A stretch of DNA of 64,000 nt from Homarus americanus (taxonomy: Eukaryota > Arthropoda > Malacostraca > Decapoda > Nephropidae): NCBI RefSeq assembly GCF_018991925.1, contig NW_024720711.1, positions 2,290,940-2,354,939 of the forward strand, written 5' to 3'. The notes below the pieces were generated by a model, which worked only from the letters and a program-made list of their open reading frames with translations, did no database searches and was not told where the DNA came from. Positions 41,210 to 51,712 of the stretch are shown here, piece after piece. The first letter of the stretch is position 1; every line of letters starts with the position of its first letter. The translations under genes and the position numbers were made by a program.

Positions 41210-42090
41210 CAATAGACAATAAACAAAATCATTAATAATAATCATGACAATAATAGAGCAGAAGGTGCCCCCCCTTGGTGGTCGACTCACTACACCATGA
41301 CACCAAAAATAAAAATAAAATACAAATTCTGTGTTTTAGGCCTAATTATTTCAAGAGCCAATTTTTCTGCTTCTTTGGGTTAAAATAATATTTTTTTTCT
41401 ACGGCCCTAAAAATTGAGGGCCAATTTTTAAGGCCCACAAAAAATTCTAGAGCCATTTTTTTTTCTATTTCTTCAAACAAAAAAAGGGCTAATTTTCTGT
41501 TTTTTCGGACCCCTAAAAGGTCAGGACTTTTTTTTTTTTATTATTCAGGTAAAATGTATTAATTAAAACATTCTTTCTTGGGTGTTCGAGAAAATATTAT
41601 TAAGACCCTTTTGATCACTTAGTTTTGTTAGTTTTGTTTTTTTAATCTTCAGCCCCCCAAAAATAAGTAAAAATAACATATTATCTGGATCTTTGAGCCA
41701 AAAATTATCTATACGAAGATTTTTACTTATGTAAAGGCCAAAAATTTTCGATAAACTTTTTAGTAATAAGTCAAAACACACTAAGAACAACTTTTTCTTC
41801 TACGTCTTCGTGTAAGAAAATATTAATAATATATTTTCTGAGTTTTAAGTTAAGAAAAATATCTAGATAAACTTTCCTTTCTTGTCATCGCTTAAGAAAA
41901 ATATGAAGAAAATTGGTTTTCTTTTTAAACTTCAGTAAAGAAAATATATAGACCTTTCTTGTCTTCTTCCCCCCCAAAAAACGTGTCAAGACAAACCCTT
42001 CTCTCTTGTCTTCGTTTTAGAAAATATCAAAAACCTTTACATTTCTCTAATCATCATCCTCCTCCAGCAAAAAAATAATCCCAAGAGCCT
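41210..42090. other. AT-rich, weak ~70-bp periodicity
   Basis: Phrases such as AAGAAAATAT and CTTTCTTGTCTTC recur at 41,575-42,030, suggesting an old, very degenerate tandem array. GGCCCTAAAAATTGAGGGCC at 41,403 is a short inverted repeat. No gene. Confidence 0.4.
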
Positions 42091-42094
42091 TTGT

Positions 42095-42315
42095 TTTTCT
42101 CACCGGGGATGTCTTGGCCAGCTGCAGGTAGCCACTAAAGCTGGTGGGGGGAAGAGAGGGAAAAAACAACAGCCACACTTTATCTAGGGAAGTATCCCCT
42201 CCAGGTATACACAACACGCTCAGCCTGACCGGGAGTAGTACACCGGGGCCCAGTCTAGCTCCTGCAATAACCGTACGGCCCGGCACCAACACGCTGAGGA
42301 GGTGCAGGGTAGATT
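42095..42315. other. GC-richer unique patch, unassigned
   Basis: The minus strand carries an 81-codon frame beginning LVPGRTVIAGARLGPGV that ends in a run of glutamate and aspartate, and ACATCCCCG/GTGAGA resembles a donor on that strand. The plus strand has a 68-codon frame as well. I recognise no family. It could be part of an exon or a dispersed repeat. Confidence 0.2.
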
Positions 42316-42341
42316 GGGACGAGGATTATCTTAGTGGTTCA

Positions 42342-42344
42342 GTG

Positions 42345-42393
<49 letters not shown>

Positions 42394-42458
42394 ATTAGTT
42401 AGTAAGTTAGTTAGTTAGTTAGTTAGTTAGTTAATTAGTTAGTTAATTAGTTAGTCAA

Positions 42459-42494
<36 letters not shown>

Positions 42495-42495
42495 G
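42342..42495. repeat. (GTTA)n microsatellite, ~38 units
   Basis: Tetranucleotide run with a few TTAATTAG variants. Confidence 0.97.
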
Positions 42496-42579
42496 AGAGA
42501 TATTAATAGGGCAATCACAAATTAAAATTTTTATTTGGAGTTTAGGTGTGTGTTCATAAATGCTGAAGAGTGACAGACA

Positions 42580-42742
42580 CACAGACAGAGAGAGAAACGG
42601 AGAAGAGTGAGAATGAGAAAGAGGGTGAGAGAAAGAGATAAGAGAAAGATAGAGGTGAGCGAGAGAAAAAGAGACGAGAGAAGTGAGACAAAGAGAGCGA
42701 GTGAGTCAGAAAAGAGAGAAAGAGAAAGAGAGAGTCAGCATG
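42580..42742. repeat. Purine-rich GAGA tract
   Basis: GAGAAAGAG-type sequence. Confidence 0.85.
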
Positions 42743-42944
42743 TTAAATACGTCTTCCCATTTCGCTAAAAAATATCGTTTCTTGTAAAAATTTTGTCAAG
42801 AGGAAACAATTTGATGCTCTAAGAATTTCTGACCTTCCTTTCAAAACATGAGTACACACCTGCAGACAATCAGACATATGTTTAGTTCACCATCATACAC
42901 ACCTGTTTATGATGGTGTAAATTGTTCATTGTTCTTCACGTTGA

Positions 42945-43112
42945 AATTACGAGGAAAAGACGTGTTCAATCCAATGTTCTTCAGGGGAAAAATTATTAAG
43001 CAAAGACGTGTTCAATTCAGTGTTCTTCAGGGGAAAAAATTATCACGCAAAGACGTGTTCAATCCATTGTTCTTCAGGTAAAAATTCTCAGTAAAAGATT
43101 CGTTCAACATGA
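42945..43112. repeat. 46-47-bp tandem repeat
   Basis: AAAGACGTGTTCAATCCA, GTTCTTCAGGGGAAAAA and TTATTAAGC occur at 42,957, 43,003 and 43,050, with a partial fourth copy. Confidence 0.9.
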
Positions 43113-43758
43113 CACACAATCATTTCCAATCTTTCCCCCCACTCTTTAAGACATCACAGACACATAAAGGGTCAGACATATATGCTGTAAAACTCACTAA
43201 ATGATTAAAAGATTTCGAGGTAAAAAGAAATTGGTCTGTGGAAGTTTAGATACAATTTGAAGATTATCCTTGACACCTCCTTCTTACCTGTTCAGTCTGG
43301 TAATCATCTTACCTGTTTGGGAACGGAGTGTAGGATTTTTATTAAGTGTGACTGATTGGTTACCCCACCTCCCCCTCACCCCCTCCCCCTCACCCCCTGT
43401 CACCCTCATCCACCTCCTCTCCTAATAGGCCCCTGATCTAATTGGCTTTTTGCTTAATAGGTAACTCTTCTGATGGGTCCTACTTCTATTAGTTCCCGAT
43501 TATCACATTTAGGAAGAGGTTAGGTTAGGTTAGAGTAGAGTAGGTTAGATTAGGTTAGATTAGATTAGGCTAACACAACACATCTATTACAACAGAGAGA
43601 ATTAATAACAATGAATGATGCAGACGTGTTGCTGTGTTCAGGAAACTTTACCTAACAGAGCCAGAATGCCTAACAAGATTAAAGGGGAATTCTACCATAG
43701 ATAAAACACATAGACGATAGAGAGTGTTCCCTGGCCAACCATTCGCTCCTCTAATTCA
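43113..43758. other. No gene seen
   Basis: Contains a short TTAGG/TTAGA tract at 43,509-43,570; otherwise unremarkable until the acceptor at 43,758-43,778. Confidence 0.4.
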
Positions 43759-43778
43759 ATTTCCTTTCTCTGTTGCAG

Positions 43779-43805
43779 GTGAGTTATGGAGCCGAGGCGG
43801 ACGAT
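43779..43805 (+). other. Candidate 27-nt micro-exon / recursive-splice exon
   Basis: Follows CAATTTCCTTTCTCTGTTGCAG, an almost ideal polypyrimidine acceptor, and is followed by GTGAGTAC, a good donor. The segment begins GTGAGT, so acceptor and donor motifs abut, as in the candidate at 29,115. It is GC-rich compared with its surroundings and reads nine open codons, VSYGAEADD, in phase 0 at both ends (a second frame is also open). The 21-bp array at 43,808 starts at its donor. No homologous protein recognised. Confidence 0.3.
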
Positions 43806-43807
43806 GT

Positions 43808-44492
43808 GAGTACTGGCAGGTATATTAACAGTACTGGTAGGTGTGTTAACAGTACTGGCAGGTGTGTTAACAGTACTGGCACGTATATTAACAGTACTGG
43901 TAGGTGTATTAACAGTACTGGCAGGTATATTAACAGTACTGGCAGGTATATTAATAGTACTGGCAGGTATATTAACAGTACTGGTAGGTATATTGACAGT
44001 ACTGGCAGGTATATTAACAGTACTGGCAGGTATATTAACAGTACTGGCAGGTATATTAACAGTACTGGTAGGTATATTAACAGTACTGTCAGGTATATTA
44101 ACAGTACTGGTAGTAAGTATATTAACAGTACTGGTAGGTATATTGGATAGTACTGGCAGGTATATTAACAGTACTGGCAGGTATATTAACAGTACTGTCA
44201 GGTATATTAACAGTACTGGTAGGCATATTAACAGTACTGGTAGGTATATTAACAGTACTAAGGTATATTTAACAGTACTGGCAGGTATATTAACAGGACT
44301 GCAGGTATATTAACAGTACTGGCAGGTATATTAACAGTACTGTCAGGGTATATTAACAGTACTGGCAGGTATATTAACAGTACTGGCAGGGTATATTAAC
44401 AGTACTGGTGTATATTAACAGTACTGGCAGGTATATTAACAGCACTGTCAGGCATATTAACAGTATTGGTAGGTATATTAACAGTACTGGTC
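43808..44492. repeat. 21-bp minisatellite, GGCAGGTATATTAACAGTAC
   Basis: About 33 copies of the quoted bases plus T, with GGTAGG and TGTCAGG variants. The period keeps frame, giving STGRYIN and ILTVLAG heptads; indels after 44,115 break the phase. Confidence 0.97.
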
Positions 44493-44745
44493 AGGCTAGA
44501 GAGGTACAAATGGTGGGTCAGGGGAGAGGGTTGCCAATGGGCAGGTGAGTGGGTCATGGTGCTCATCCGACTCATACATTAAAAGCGTAAATGCCTGAAT
44601 GGCCATAGATTTCGTCGGCAAGTTACATATAGTGACAGTATGAGTGTGTGGGGGAGAATTACCGATACAATACATCTGTTTATGGCAAGGCGTGGCAAGT
44701 CCTTGCACAAGTCAAAGGCCAGTCAGAATGGGCAGGTGGGGGGAG

Positions 44746-45095
44746 TCAAGGGGGGGGGGTCATGACCTCGATGTCCTCTGTTTAATTACAGGTGGTGGGG
44801 AGGCCAAGGGGGGTCATGACCTCGATGTCCTCTGCTTAATTACAGGTGGGTAGGTCAAGGGGGGTCATGACCTCGATGTCCTCTGCTTAATTACAGGTGG
44901 GTAGGTCAAGGGGGTCATGACCTCGATGTCCTCTGTTTAATTACAGGTGGGGAGGTCAAGGGGGGTCATGACCTCGATGTCCTCTGCTTAATTACAGTGG
45001 GTAGGTCAAGAGGGGCCGCACCTCGATGTCCTCTGCTTAATTACAGGTGGGGAGGTCAAGGGGGTCATGACCTCGATGTCCTCTGCTTAATTAAA
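44746..45095. repeat. ~51-bp minisatellite carrying AG/GT junctions
   Basis: Seven copies of GGTCATGACCTCGATGTCCT, CTGCTTAATTACAG and GTGGGTAGGTCAAGGG. Most units contain TTAATTACAG directly followed by GTGGGT, GTGGTG or GTGGGG. Confidence 0.95.
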
Positions 45096-45127
45096 AAGGT
45101 GTCCAGATGACGTCCCTGATGTAGTGT

Positions 45128-45300
45128 TTGTTGACAAAGGTCTCCTCGGGAATTATTGTTTGTTTGTTTATGTTTTAGTGTGTTTGTTTATTGTGTGTGC
45201 TTGTCTATTTGTTTATGTTTCATGTTTGTGTGAGTGTTATATTTTGTTTTTGTATGAGCTTAATTTTGTTTGTTTGTTTGTTTGTGTTTTATTTTTACTT
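45128..45300. repeat. Degenerate (GTTT)n tract
   Basis: TTTGTTTGTTTATGTTT-like sequence. Confidence 0.75.
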
Positions 45301-45377
45301 CTTCTTAGAACGAAAAGAAACAACAAAGTATACAAAGAAAAAAACTGTGAAAATATGTGAAGTGTTGCTCAAGGACG

Positions 45378-45379
<2 letters not shown>

Positions 45380-45451
<72 letters not shown>

Positions 45452-45462
45452 ACACACACACA

Positions 45463-45507
<45 letters not shown>

Positions 45508-45527
45508 ACACACACACACACACAAGA

Positions 45528-45610
<83 letters not shown>

Positions 45611-45644
45611 ACACACACACAAAGAGACACACACACACACACAC
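45380..45644. repeat. (AC)n microsatellite, ~265 bp
   Basis: Long AC run with CT, AGAGA and CC interruptions arranged in repeated blocks. Confidence 0.97.
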
Positions 45645-45713
45645 CATAAGCCGCTGCTGTAATAAAACAGACTCATCCATCATGACCAACTATAATTGAA
45701 TTGAACTGGTTCA

Positions 45714-46190
45714 ATAGTGGTGATGGTGTGAGTGGTGGTGGTGGTGATGGTAGTGGTGATAGTGAGTAGTGATAGTGGTGGTGGTGGTGATGATGGTGGT
45801 GGTAGTGATGGTGGTAGTGGTGGTAATGGTGATGGTGGTAATGGTGATGGTGGTGAGTGGTGGTGGTAGTGGTGATGATGGTAGTGGTGGTGTTAGTGAT
45901 GGTGGTAGTGGTGATGGTGGTAGTGGTGATGGTGGTAGTGGTGATGGTGTGGTTGTGGTGATGGTGGTGGTGGTGGTGGTAGTGGTGGTGGTGATGGTGT
46001 GGTAGTGGTGGTGGTAGAAATTTGATGGTGTGGTGAAGGTATTAGTGGTGGTAGTAATGGTGGTGGTGTAGTGGTAGGGATGTTAGGGTGGTAGTAGGGG
46101 TGATGGTGGTGGTGGTGTGGTGGTGTGGTGGTGATGGTGGGTGTGGTGGTGGTGGTGGTAGTAGTAATGGTGGTGATGGTGGTGGTTGAT
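45714..46190. repeat. GGTGGTGAT/GGTAGTGGT trinucleotide repeat
   Basis: About 470 bp of GTG-based repeat with GATGGTG and TAGTGGTG variants. Valine/glycine frames are artefacts. Confidence 0.95.
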
Positions 46191-46339
46191 CAGCCTGGCG
46201 TGTTCTGTTCCTGGAAGCCTCTTTGTCTATTTAATTGTCCGCAGAAATGATATAGCAATCACCTCTTCCCCTCTCTTTGTCTGTTTGTTTGTTTGTTTGA
46301 CCGCTCTCTACGGGAGGAACTATGAAGGGTAGAACATAT

Positions 46340-46515
46340 ATACAGTATATATATTTCAGATGATTATTCCCCTTACAGGTACCAAAGTTAAGTTCGAATA
46401 TAAAGTTCACTGACGAAGTAAATCTGTCTGTCTGTCTGTCAGGATGATCATATTTGGCTTGAATATCCCCGTTGAAGATGCTAAGATCGGGTTCACATAT
46501 GAAGCTCACCACCCT
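46340..46515. repeat. Dispersed repeat, diverged duplication
   Basis: GATTATTCCCCTTACAGGTA with AAGTTCGAATATAAAGTTCA and, after a (TCTG)n run, GAATATCCCCGTTGAAGATG with GGTTCACATATGAAGCTCA. It ends at the telomere-like run. GATTATTCCCC with TTGAAGATG and TTCACTGACGAAG is a phrase I associate with decapod interspersed repeats. Confidence 0.6.
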
Positions 46516-46519
46516 AAAA

Positions 46520-46590
46520 CCTAACCTAACCTAACCTAACCTAACCTAACCTAACCTAACCTAACCTAACCTAACCTAACCTAACCTAAC
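46520..46590. repeat. Perfect (CCTAA)14 interstitial telomere-type run
   Basis: 71 bp of uninterrupted CCTAA, the complement of the arthropod TTAGG telomere repeat, flanked by ordinary sequence on both sides. Confidence 0.98.
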
Positions 46591-46625
46591 ACATAGCTGA
46601 AAATGAAAGTGGAACCAACAACTAA

Positions 46626-46635
46626 AACACACACA

Positions 46636-46683
<48 letters not shown>
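46626..46683. repeat. (AC)n microsatellite
   Basis: Near-perfect run with one AGAC. Confidence 0.95.
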
Positions 46684-46688
<5 letters not shown>

Positions 46689-47216
46689 TGTTTTTGTCTG
46701 AGCTATACTGAACACTATCACAGTCTGAGGTGTGAGGAGAGTAAAGCCGCCAGGGATATGTTGCTATTGTTTTTGTTTAATTGTGTCTGTTATTGTTTTG
46801 GGTTTAAGGTCCTTTAGCTGTAAGGGTTGCTAACTATTCCTTACTGAGTCTTATAGGTGCTTCAACTACCAGGGCTATTAAGCACCGTTCACTAGGTCTT
46901 ACCATCCTCAAACCTTAAAATTCAGTATAATTTTTGAGAGACAACAATCCTCAGTCACTCACACTTACCCTCACTGACTAACTATAATTCTTTCACTAAA
47001 TAAACAAAATTTCCCGACCTTCCTAAAGTTTGAGTGACGTGTATAAAAAACGATATAATTAGCGTTTGATGAGTCAATATAGACTGTTGACATTAGTGAG
47101 TTAATGCAGTGCTATTTTTTTTTTTAAGAATTTAGATTTTTTTCTCGAATAATTTAACTTTTATCTCACCTGTGACGTGTGGCAGAGAAGAGAAGGATAT
47201 TGTAATCACATTTGTC

Positions 47217-47217
<1 letters not shown>
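46684..47217. other. No gene seen
   Basis: Ordinary AT-rich sequence. Confidence 0.4.
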
Positions 47218-47260
<43 letters not shown>

Positions 47261-47278
47261 GTAGGTGTGTGTGTGTGT

Positions 47279-47336
<58 letters not shown>
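47218..47336. repeat. (GT)n microsatellite
   Basis: About 120 bp with GTAGGTAGGT and GTAT interruptions. Confidence 0.97.
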
Positions 47337-47567
47337 TGGAAAGTTATAGCATGAGGAGAAGGAAATAAATGTGTGTACTTTATACTCAAGGTGTAGGGGT
47401 ATGTACCTGTATTTACCTGTAACTATTAAACTAACTGCATTTACCTGTAGCTTCAACTGTATTTAACTAACTGTATTTACCTATAACTGTATAAAACTGT
47501 AAAACGGTTAATTTAAGGACACCTACGTTAAGGTAGATACTACACTTTAAGTTATCAGTGTAATTAA

Positions 47568-47790
47568 TGAGTGCGGTGGCTGAGAGGCTACACCACTCAC
47601 CTCCCGTCCTAAGGGTCACTGGTTCGCTCCCAAGCCCCCCCCCCCTTCCTCGTCCAACCACCTGTGAATATGTACTTAAATTTATAGTTGGGGAAGTGAA
47701 GGTTGGTTGAGTGCAGTGCCAACCACACATCCTCTTTGTGTACTGGGAAAAAAGGCTTAGTCCACAGTGGCCGTAATGAGACGTGTGGCT
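47568..47790 (+). mobile_element. tRNA-derived SINE, copy 3
   Basis: GTGCGGTGGCTGAGAGGCTA is an A-box region of the leucine/serine type. CTGGTTCGCTCCC (about 47,620) is the best-preserved B box of the three copies. The body has GTGAATATGTACTT, GGGAAGTGAAGG and CCACAGTGGCCGTAATGAG, matching the order in copy 1. A run of about 12 Cs interrupts the head-body junction. Confidence 0.75.
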
Positions 47791-47895
47791 TACGGGTCTC
47801 ATTTTTTACTCTCATAATATTTAATGGAGATATTGCATTTAAGGTTAGTTTAACACATTATGGGTTACTGCATTTAGGAGACTTACACACGCACG

Positions 47896-47898
47896 CAC

Positions 47899-47976
<78 letters not shown>
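47896..47976. repeat. (AC)n microsatellite
   Basis: Perfect run of about 40 units. Confidence 0.97.
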
Positions 47977-47977
<1 letters not shown>

Positions 47978-48057
47978 ATTGCTACACATTCCCAAACTAA
48001 TATCAGTCCAAAAATACCCAACTGTATTACATTACCTTCAATAAAACGCAGCATCGT

Positions 48058-48400
48058 TATAGCCGACACGGTAGACAGGGGGTATAGCACTGTAGAGCCG
48101 ACAAGATAGATAGTCAGGGAGTATAGCACTGTATAGCCGACAAGATAGATAGTCAGGGAGAATAGCACTGTATAGACAGGGAGTATAGCACTGTATAGCC
48201 GACAAGATAGATAGACAGGGAGTATAGCTTTGTATAGACAAGGAGTATAGCACTGTATAGCCAACACGATAGACAGGGAGTATAATTGAATAGCCGACAA
48301 GATAGACAGGGGGTATAGCATTGTATAGCCGACACGATACATAGACAGGGAGTATAGCACTGTATAGCCAACACGATAAACAATAAGTATAGCATTGTAT
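48058..48400. repeat. ~39-bp minisatellite, AGTATAGCACTGTATAGCCG
   Basis: About nine copies of the quoted bases followed by ACAAGATAGATAGACAGGG. Several units are shortened to about 24-27 bp by loss of the middle. Confidence 0.95.
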
Positions 48401-48755
48401 CTTATTGGCAGTTCCAACTTGGTTTCAATGCAGTACGATGAGTTGGGACGAGATTTTAAGCAGAGAGAAGAGGTAAATAAACAGTGCTGCCAGGCGTATG
48501 ACATTTTCATATATCATCCCTTAAATCCAACTACCCCTTTAATTATCAACCCCCCCAAGGAACATCACCCCACTTGCTAAATTTGAAGACAGGATCAATA
48601 ATTAGTGAGTAGTATGTGTACAAAGTGACTGGACAGACAGACAGACAGTTGTAACACTATCATGCCCCTTGAAACGCAGGTCATACACTATATTGGTTAT
48701 ACACTTTTAGTCATGCACTCATTTTATTAATACACACTTGAATCATGCATCCTCA
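48401..48755. other. No gene seen
   Basis: Nothing supported here; a CAGACAGACAGACAG run at about 48,632. Confidence 0.4.
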
Positions 48756-48756
48756 T

Positions 48757-48759
<3 letters not shown>

Positions 48760-48847
<88 letters not shown>

Positions 48848-48938
48848 TCTATGTATGTGACTGCCTTTCTGCTTAAGCTTGTCTGTCTGTGTATGTATGT
48901 ATGTATGTATGTATGTATGTATGTATGTATGTATGTAT
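48760..48938. repeat. (GT)n then (TATG)n microsatellites
   Basis: GT run to 48,846 and TATG run at 48,890-48,938. Confidence 0.97.
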
Positions 48939-49112
48939 CTCAGCATATAAACACCATTCCCACATCTGAAATAATCAGATTTTCTTTCCTCTGGTTAATG
49001 ATAAGAGAATAAACTCCTCTCGTTAAACTATAGTCACAGTGCAATTTAAACTCCATCCTTACCCTGGTCCTTCGTGCCGTAGCATAAGTGAGGTAATTAA
49101 GATGCGTCCTCA

Positions 49113-49390
49113 CACCTCCTCCTCCTCCAGCTCCTCTTCCTCCTCCAGCTCCTCTTCCTCCTCCAGCTCCTCCTCTTCCTCCAGCTCCTTCCTCCAGCTC
49201 CTCCTCCTCCAGCTCCTCTCCTCCTCCAGCTCCTCTTCCTCCTCCAGCCCTCTTCCTCCTCCAGCTCATCTTCCTCCTCCAGCTCCTCCTCCTCCTCCAG
49301 CTCCTCTTCCTCCTCCAGCCTCCTCCTCCAGCTCCTCCTCCTCCTCTTCCTCCTCCAGCCTCTCCTCCTCCAGCCTCCCTCCAGCTCCTG
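49113..49390. repeat. 15-18-bp CCTCCTCCAGCTCCT repeat
   Basis: About 17 copies with TCTTCC insertions. Poly-serine and Glu/Gly frames are artefacts. Confidence 0.95.
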
Positions 49391-49454
49391 CCCCCCCCAA
49401 AAAAACCATCTTCCTAAACCGGAGGTCAGAGTTGTGTTGTTTCTTAAGATTCAG

Positions 49455-49695
49455 TTTAAGACGTAACTCAAAATGACATAACGTAACTCACACCGGTATA
49501 AGGTAACTCAGAGTGACATAAAGTGCCTCAGAATTATTATACTGTATAACGTAACTCAGTGACATGAGATAACTCAGATTGGCATAAGCCATAAGGTAAC
49601 TCACAATGGCATAAAGTAACTCAGAAATATACAAGATAATTCAGTGACACCAGGTAACTCAGAGTGGCCTCAAGTAACTCAGAGTGACGATAAAT
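49455..49695. repeat. ~22-bp minisatellite, AAGGTAACTCAGAGTGACAT
   Basis: About 11 degenerate copies. Confidence 0.9.
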
Positions 49696-49736
49696 TTTGA
49701 AAAACTTACTCAAAATATTTACTTTTTTCAATTAAT

Positions 49737-49800
49737 TTATTTTTCTTTGATTTATTTATTTAGTTATATATTTATTTATTTATTTATTTGTTTGTTTATT
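49737..49800. repeat. (TTTA)n tract
   Basis: TTTATTTA units. Confidence 0.85.
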
Positions 49801-49873
49801 CATTAAGTTCTTAATGTGGTAAGAAATATAAAGGTTTAATCCTCCTGGCCGTTTCCTTCTCTCTCTCTCTCTC

Positions 49874-49999
<126 letters not shown>

Positions 50000-50104
50000 A
50001 CATTTAAATATATATGACTTTTGTTAAATATTAAAATATTCATGCAATGTGTAGCAGAAAAATAGTGTATCTAAAATGTGTTTTATTTGAGTATTCTTAA
50101 TTTG

Positions 50105-50105
<1 letters not shown>

Positions 50106-50161
<56 letters not shown>
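50106..50161. repeat. (TG)n microsatellite
   Basis: Perfect run. Confidence 0.95.
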
Positions 50162-50163
<2 letters not shown>

Positions 50164-50227
50164 AGGTCATCTTTGAATTTAAGCTCACCTCCATCATCAT
50201 TCCTTTATCGTGTGTCAATTATCAAAC

Positions 50228-50517
50228 TCGGTCGGTGATTGGCCAAGCTGTATCATAACTCGAGAGATGATTGGCCAAGCCTTATCATAACTGGACAGGT
50301 GATTGGTGCATCTAATCTTTTTTCTTAATCATATTGAGAGAGCTTAAAAAGTGATCAGCTAATCTGCATGTAAGCTGGGACGCGATTGGATGAAACGTAA
50401 AACCGAACGATGGGTGATTCGTCCCCTCGTGTGTGAGGAAGAGTGCTATTGGTCCGTCTCTATAAGCTGACCTGGAGTATGATTGGTCCGTTTTTCCCAA
50501 AGCCTGCGCTGACGTCA
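50228..50517. promoter_or_regulatory. Cluster of six ATTGG boxes plus CRE
   Basis: ATTGG (inverted CCAAT) at about 50,239, 50,270, 50,302, 50,386, 50,448 and 50,481, then TGACGTCA at about 50,510. The first three are in a 32-bp degenerate tandem (GATTGGCCAAGC, then ATCATAACT). NF-Y and CREB/ATF sites together are typical of animal promoters, but here they may be an ATTGG-bearing minisatellite like that at 2,585. The sequence downstream is lost in the gap. Confidence 0.4.
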
Positions 50518-50536
50518 CCACAATGTCTTAGTGAAT

Positions 50537-50537
<1 letters not shown>

Positions 50538-50607
<70 letters not shown>
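50538..50607. repeat. (CT)n microsatellite at gap edge
   Basis: About 34 units with one TTCT break. Confidence 0.97.
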
Positions 50608-50627
50608 GTTCGACTCTTCATATGAGC

Positions 50628-50727
50628 NNNNNNNNNNNNNNNNNNNNNNNNNNNNNNNNNNNNNNNNNNNNNNNNNNNNNNNNNNNNNNNNNNNNNNNNN
50701 NNNNNNNNNNNNNNNNNNNNNNNNNNN
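50628..50727. other. Assembly gap (100 N)
   Basis: Exactly 100 unknown bases, a conventional size for a gap of unknown length. Any frame crossing it is meaningless. Confidence 1.
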
Positions 50728-51712
50728 ACGTCAGCTTATCTCACCAGCATGCGACCAGTGATGGAACGTCAGCTTATCTCCTGTATCGGCAAGTACAAGA
50801 ACGTCTAGTATCTCCTGTAATCAGCGGCTTATATCTCTATAACATACGGAAGCGGCACGGGCATCGGCTCATCACGGTAGAGTACCGACATCAGCTTATC
50901 TGCTTATCACGAGCCAGCTTTTGAGCATCAAAAGCTGACATATCGAGAGCAAATACGGGGCATCAGCTTATCTCCTGTATCCTGACAAATTTTAAAAATC
51001 TCTCCTCCTATCCCACAAACAGTACGAGCGTCAGCTTATCTCCTGTATGCAACAGAAGCGTCAGCCGCCTGTATCACGAGCAAGCGCAGAATCGTATTTC
51101 CTGTATCTGACAGAAGTACAGAACGTCAGCTGTATCTCTGTATCCTGAAAAATAGTACCAAGAACGTCAGCTTATTTCCTGCTGCATCACGAAGAAAATT
51201 ACAAGAACGTCAACATCTCCACCATCCACCGACAACACAGGACGTCAGCTATCTCTGTATCCTGAGCCATTTTTCAGAACGTCAGCTTATCTCCTAATAT
51301 ATCTGACAAGCACGGGGCGTCAGCTTATTTCTTGTATCATAGTAGTATGCAGAGACATCAGCTTGTCTCCTATCCTGACAGTACAGACATCAAACTTATC
51401 TCCTGTATCTGGTAACGCCTGAACGTCCCAACTGTATGCAGTAGAGCTGGCTTATATAATACTGGCCGAAACATTTCAGGAAGCGATAAACGGCACCACC
51501 ATCTGGAAACAGTAGAACGTCAGCTTATCTCCTGCTTATCCTGACAAGTACAGGGGCGTAAACATCTCCTGTCACGAGCAGTACAGAACTCAGCTTCTCA
51601 TATCCTGACAGAGATTACAGAACGGTCAGCTTATATTATCTGACAGTAGGTAGTAAATTTTTTTTGTGGTGGAACGTCAGCTTATCTGTATCACAGGTAG
51701 TACGTCAGTTAT
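50728..51712. repeat. Very noisy ~36-bp minisatellite
   Basis: About 25 copies of AACGTCAGCTTATCTCCTGT and ATCCTGACAAGTACAG, with many indels in nearly every unit. The noise level is far above that of other arrays, suggesting poor consensus quality as well as real divergence. Confidence 0.9.

Noticed and set aside
42848..43081. 77-codon frame at the FNPLFFR repeat
   Set aside because: It consists mostly of a 46-47-bp tandem repeat; the length is explained by the repeat.
45357..45662. His-Thr or Cys-Val poly-dipeptide frames over AC/GT runs (also at 5,720, 22,299 and 51,857)
   Set aside because: A dinucleotide microsatellite cannot contain stops in any frame; no coding meaning.
46520..46590. 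True chromosome end (telomere)
   Set aside because: Unique sequence and other repeats lie on both sides; only 71 bp long.
50312..50521. 69-codon minus-strand frame in the ATTGG cluster
   Set aside because: No conserved motif; overlaps a degenerate 32-bp repeat and ordinary sequence; expected by chance.
50531..50924. Frames crossing the N gap
   Set aside because: They translate unknown bases; meaningless.
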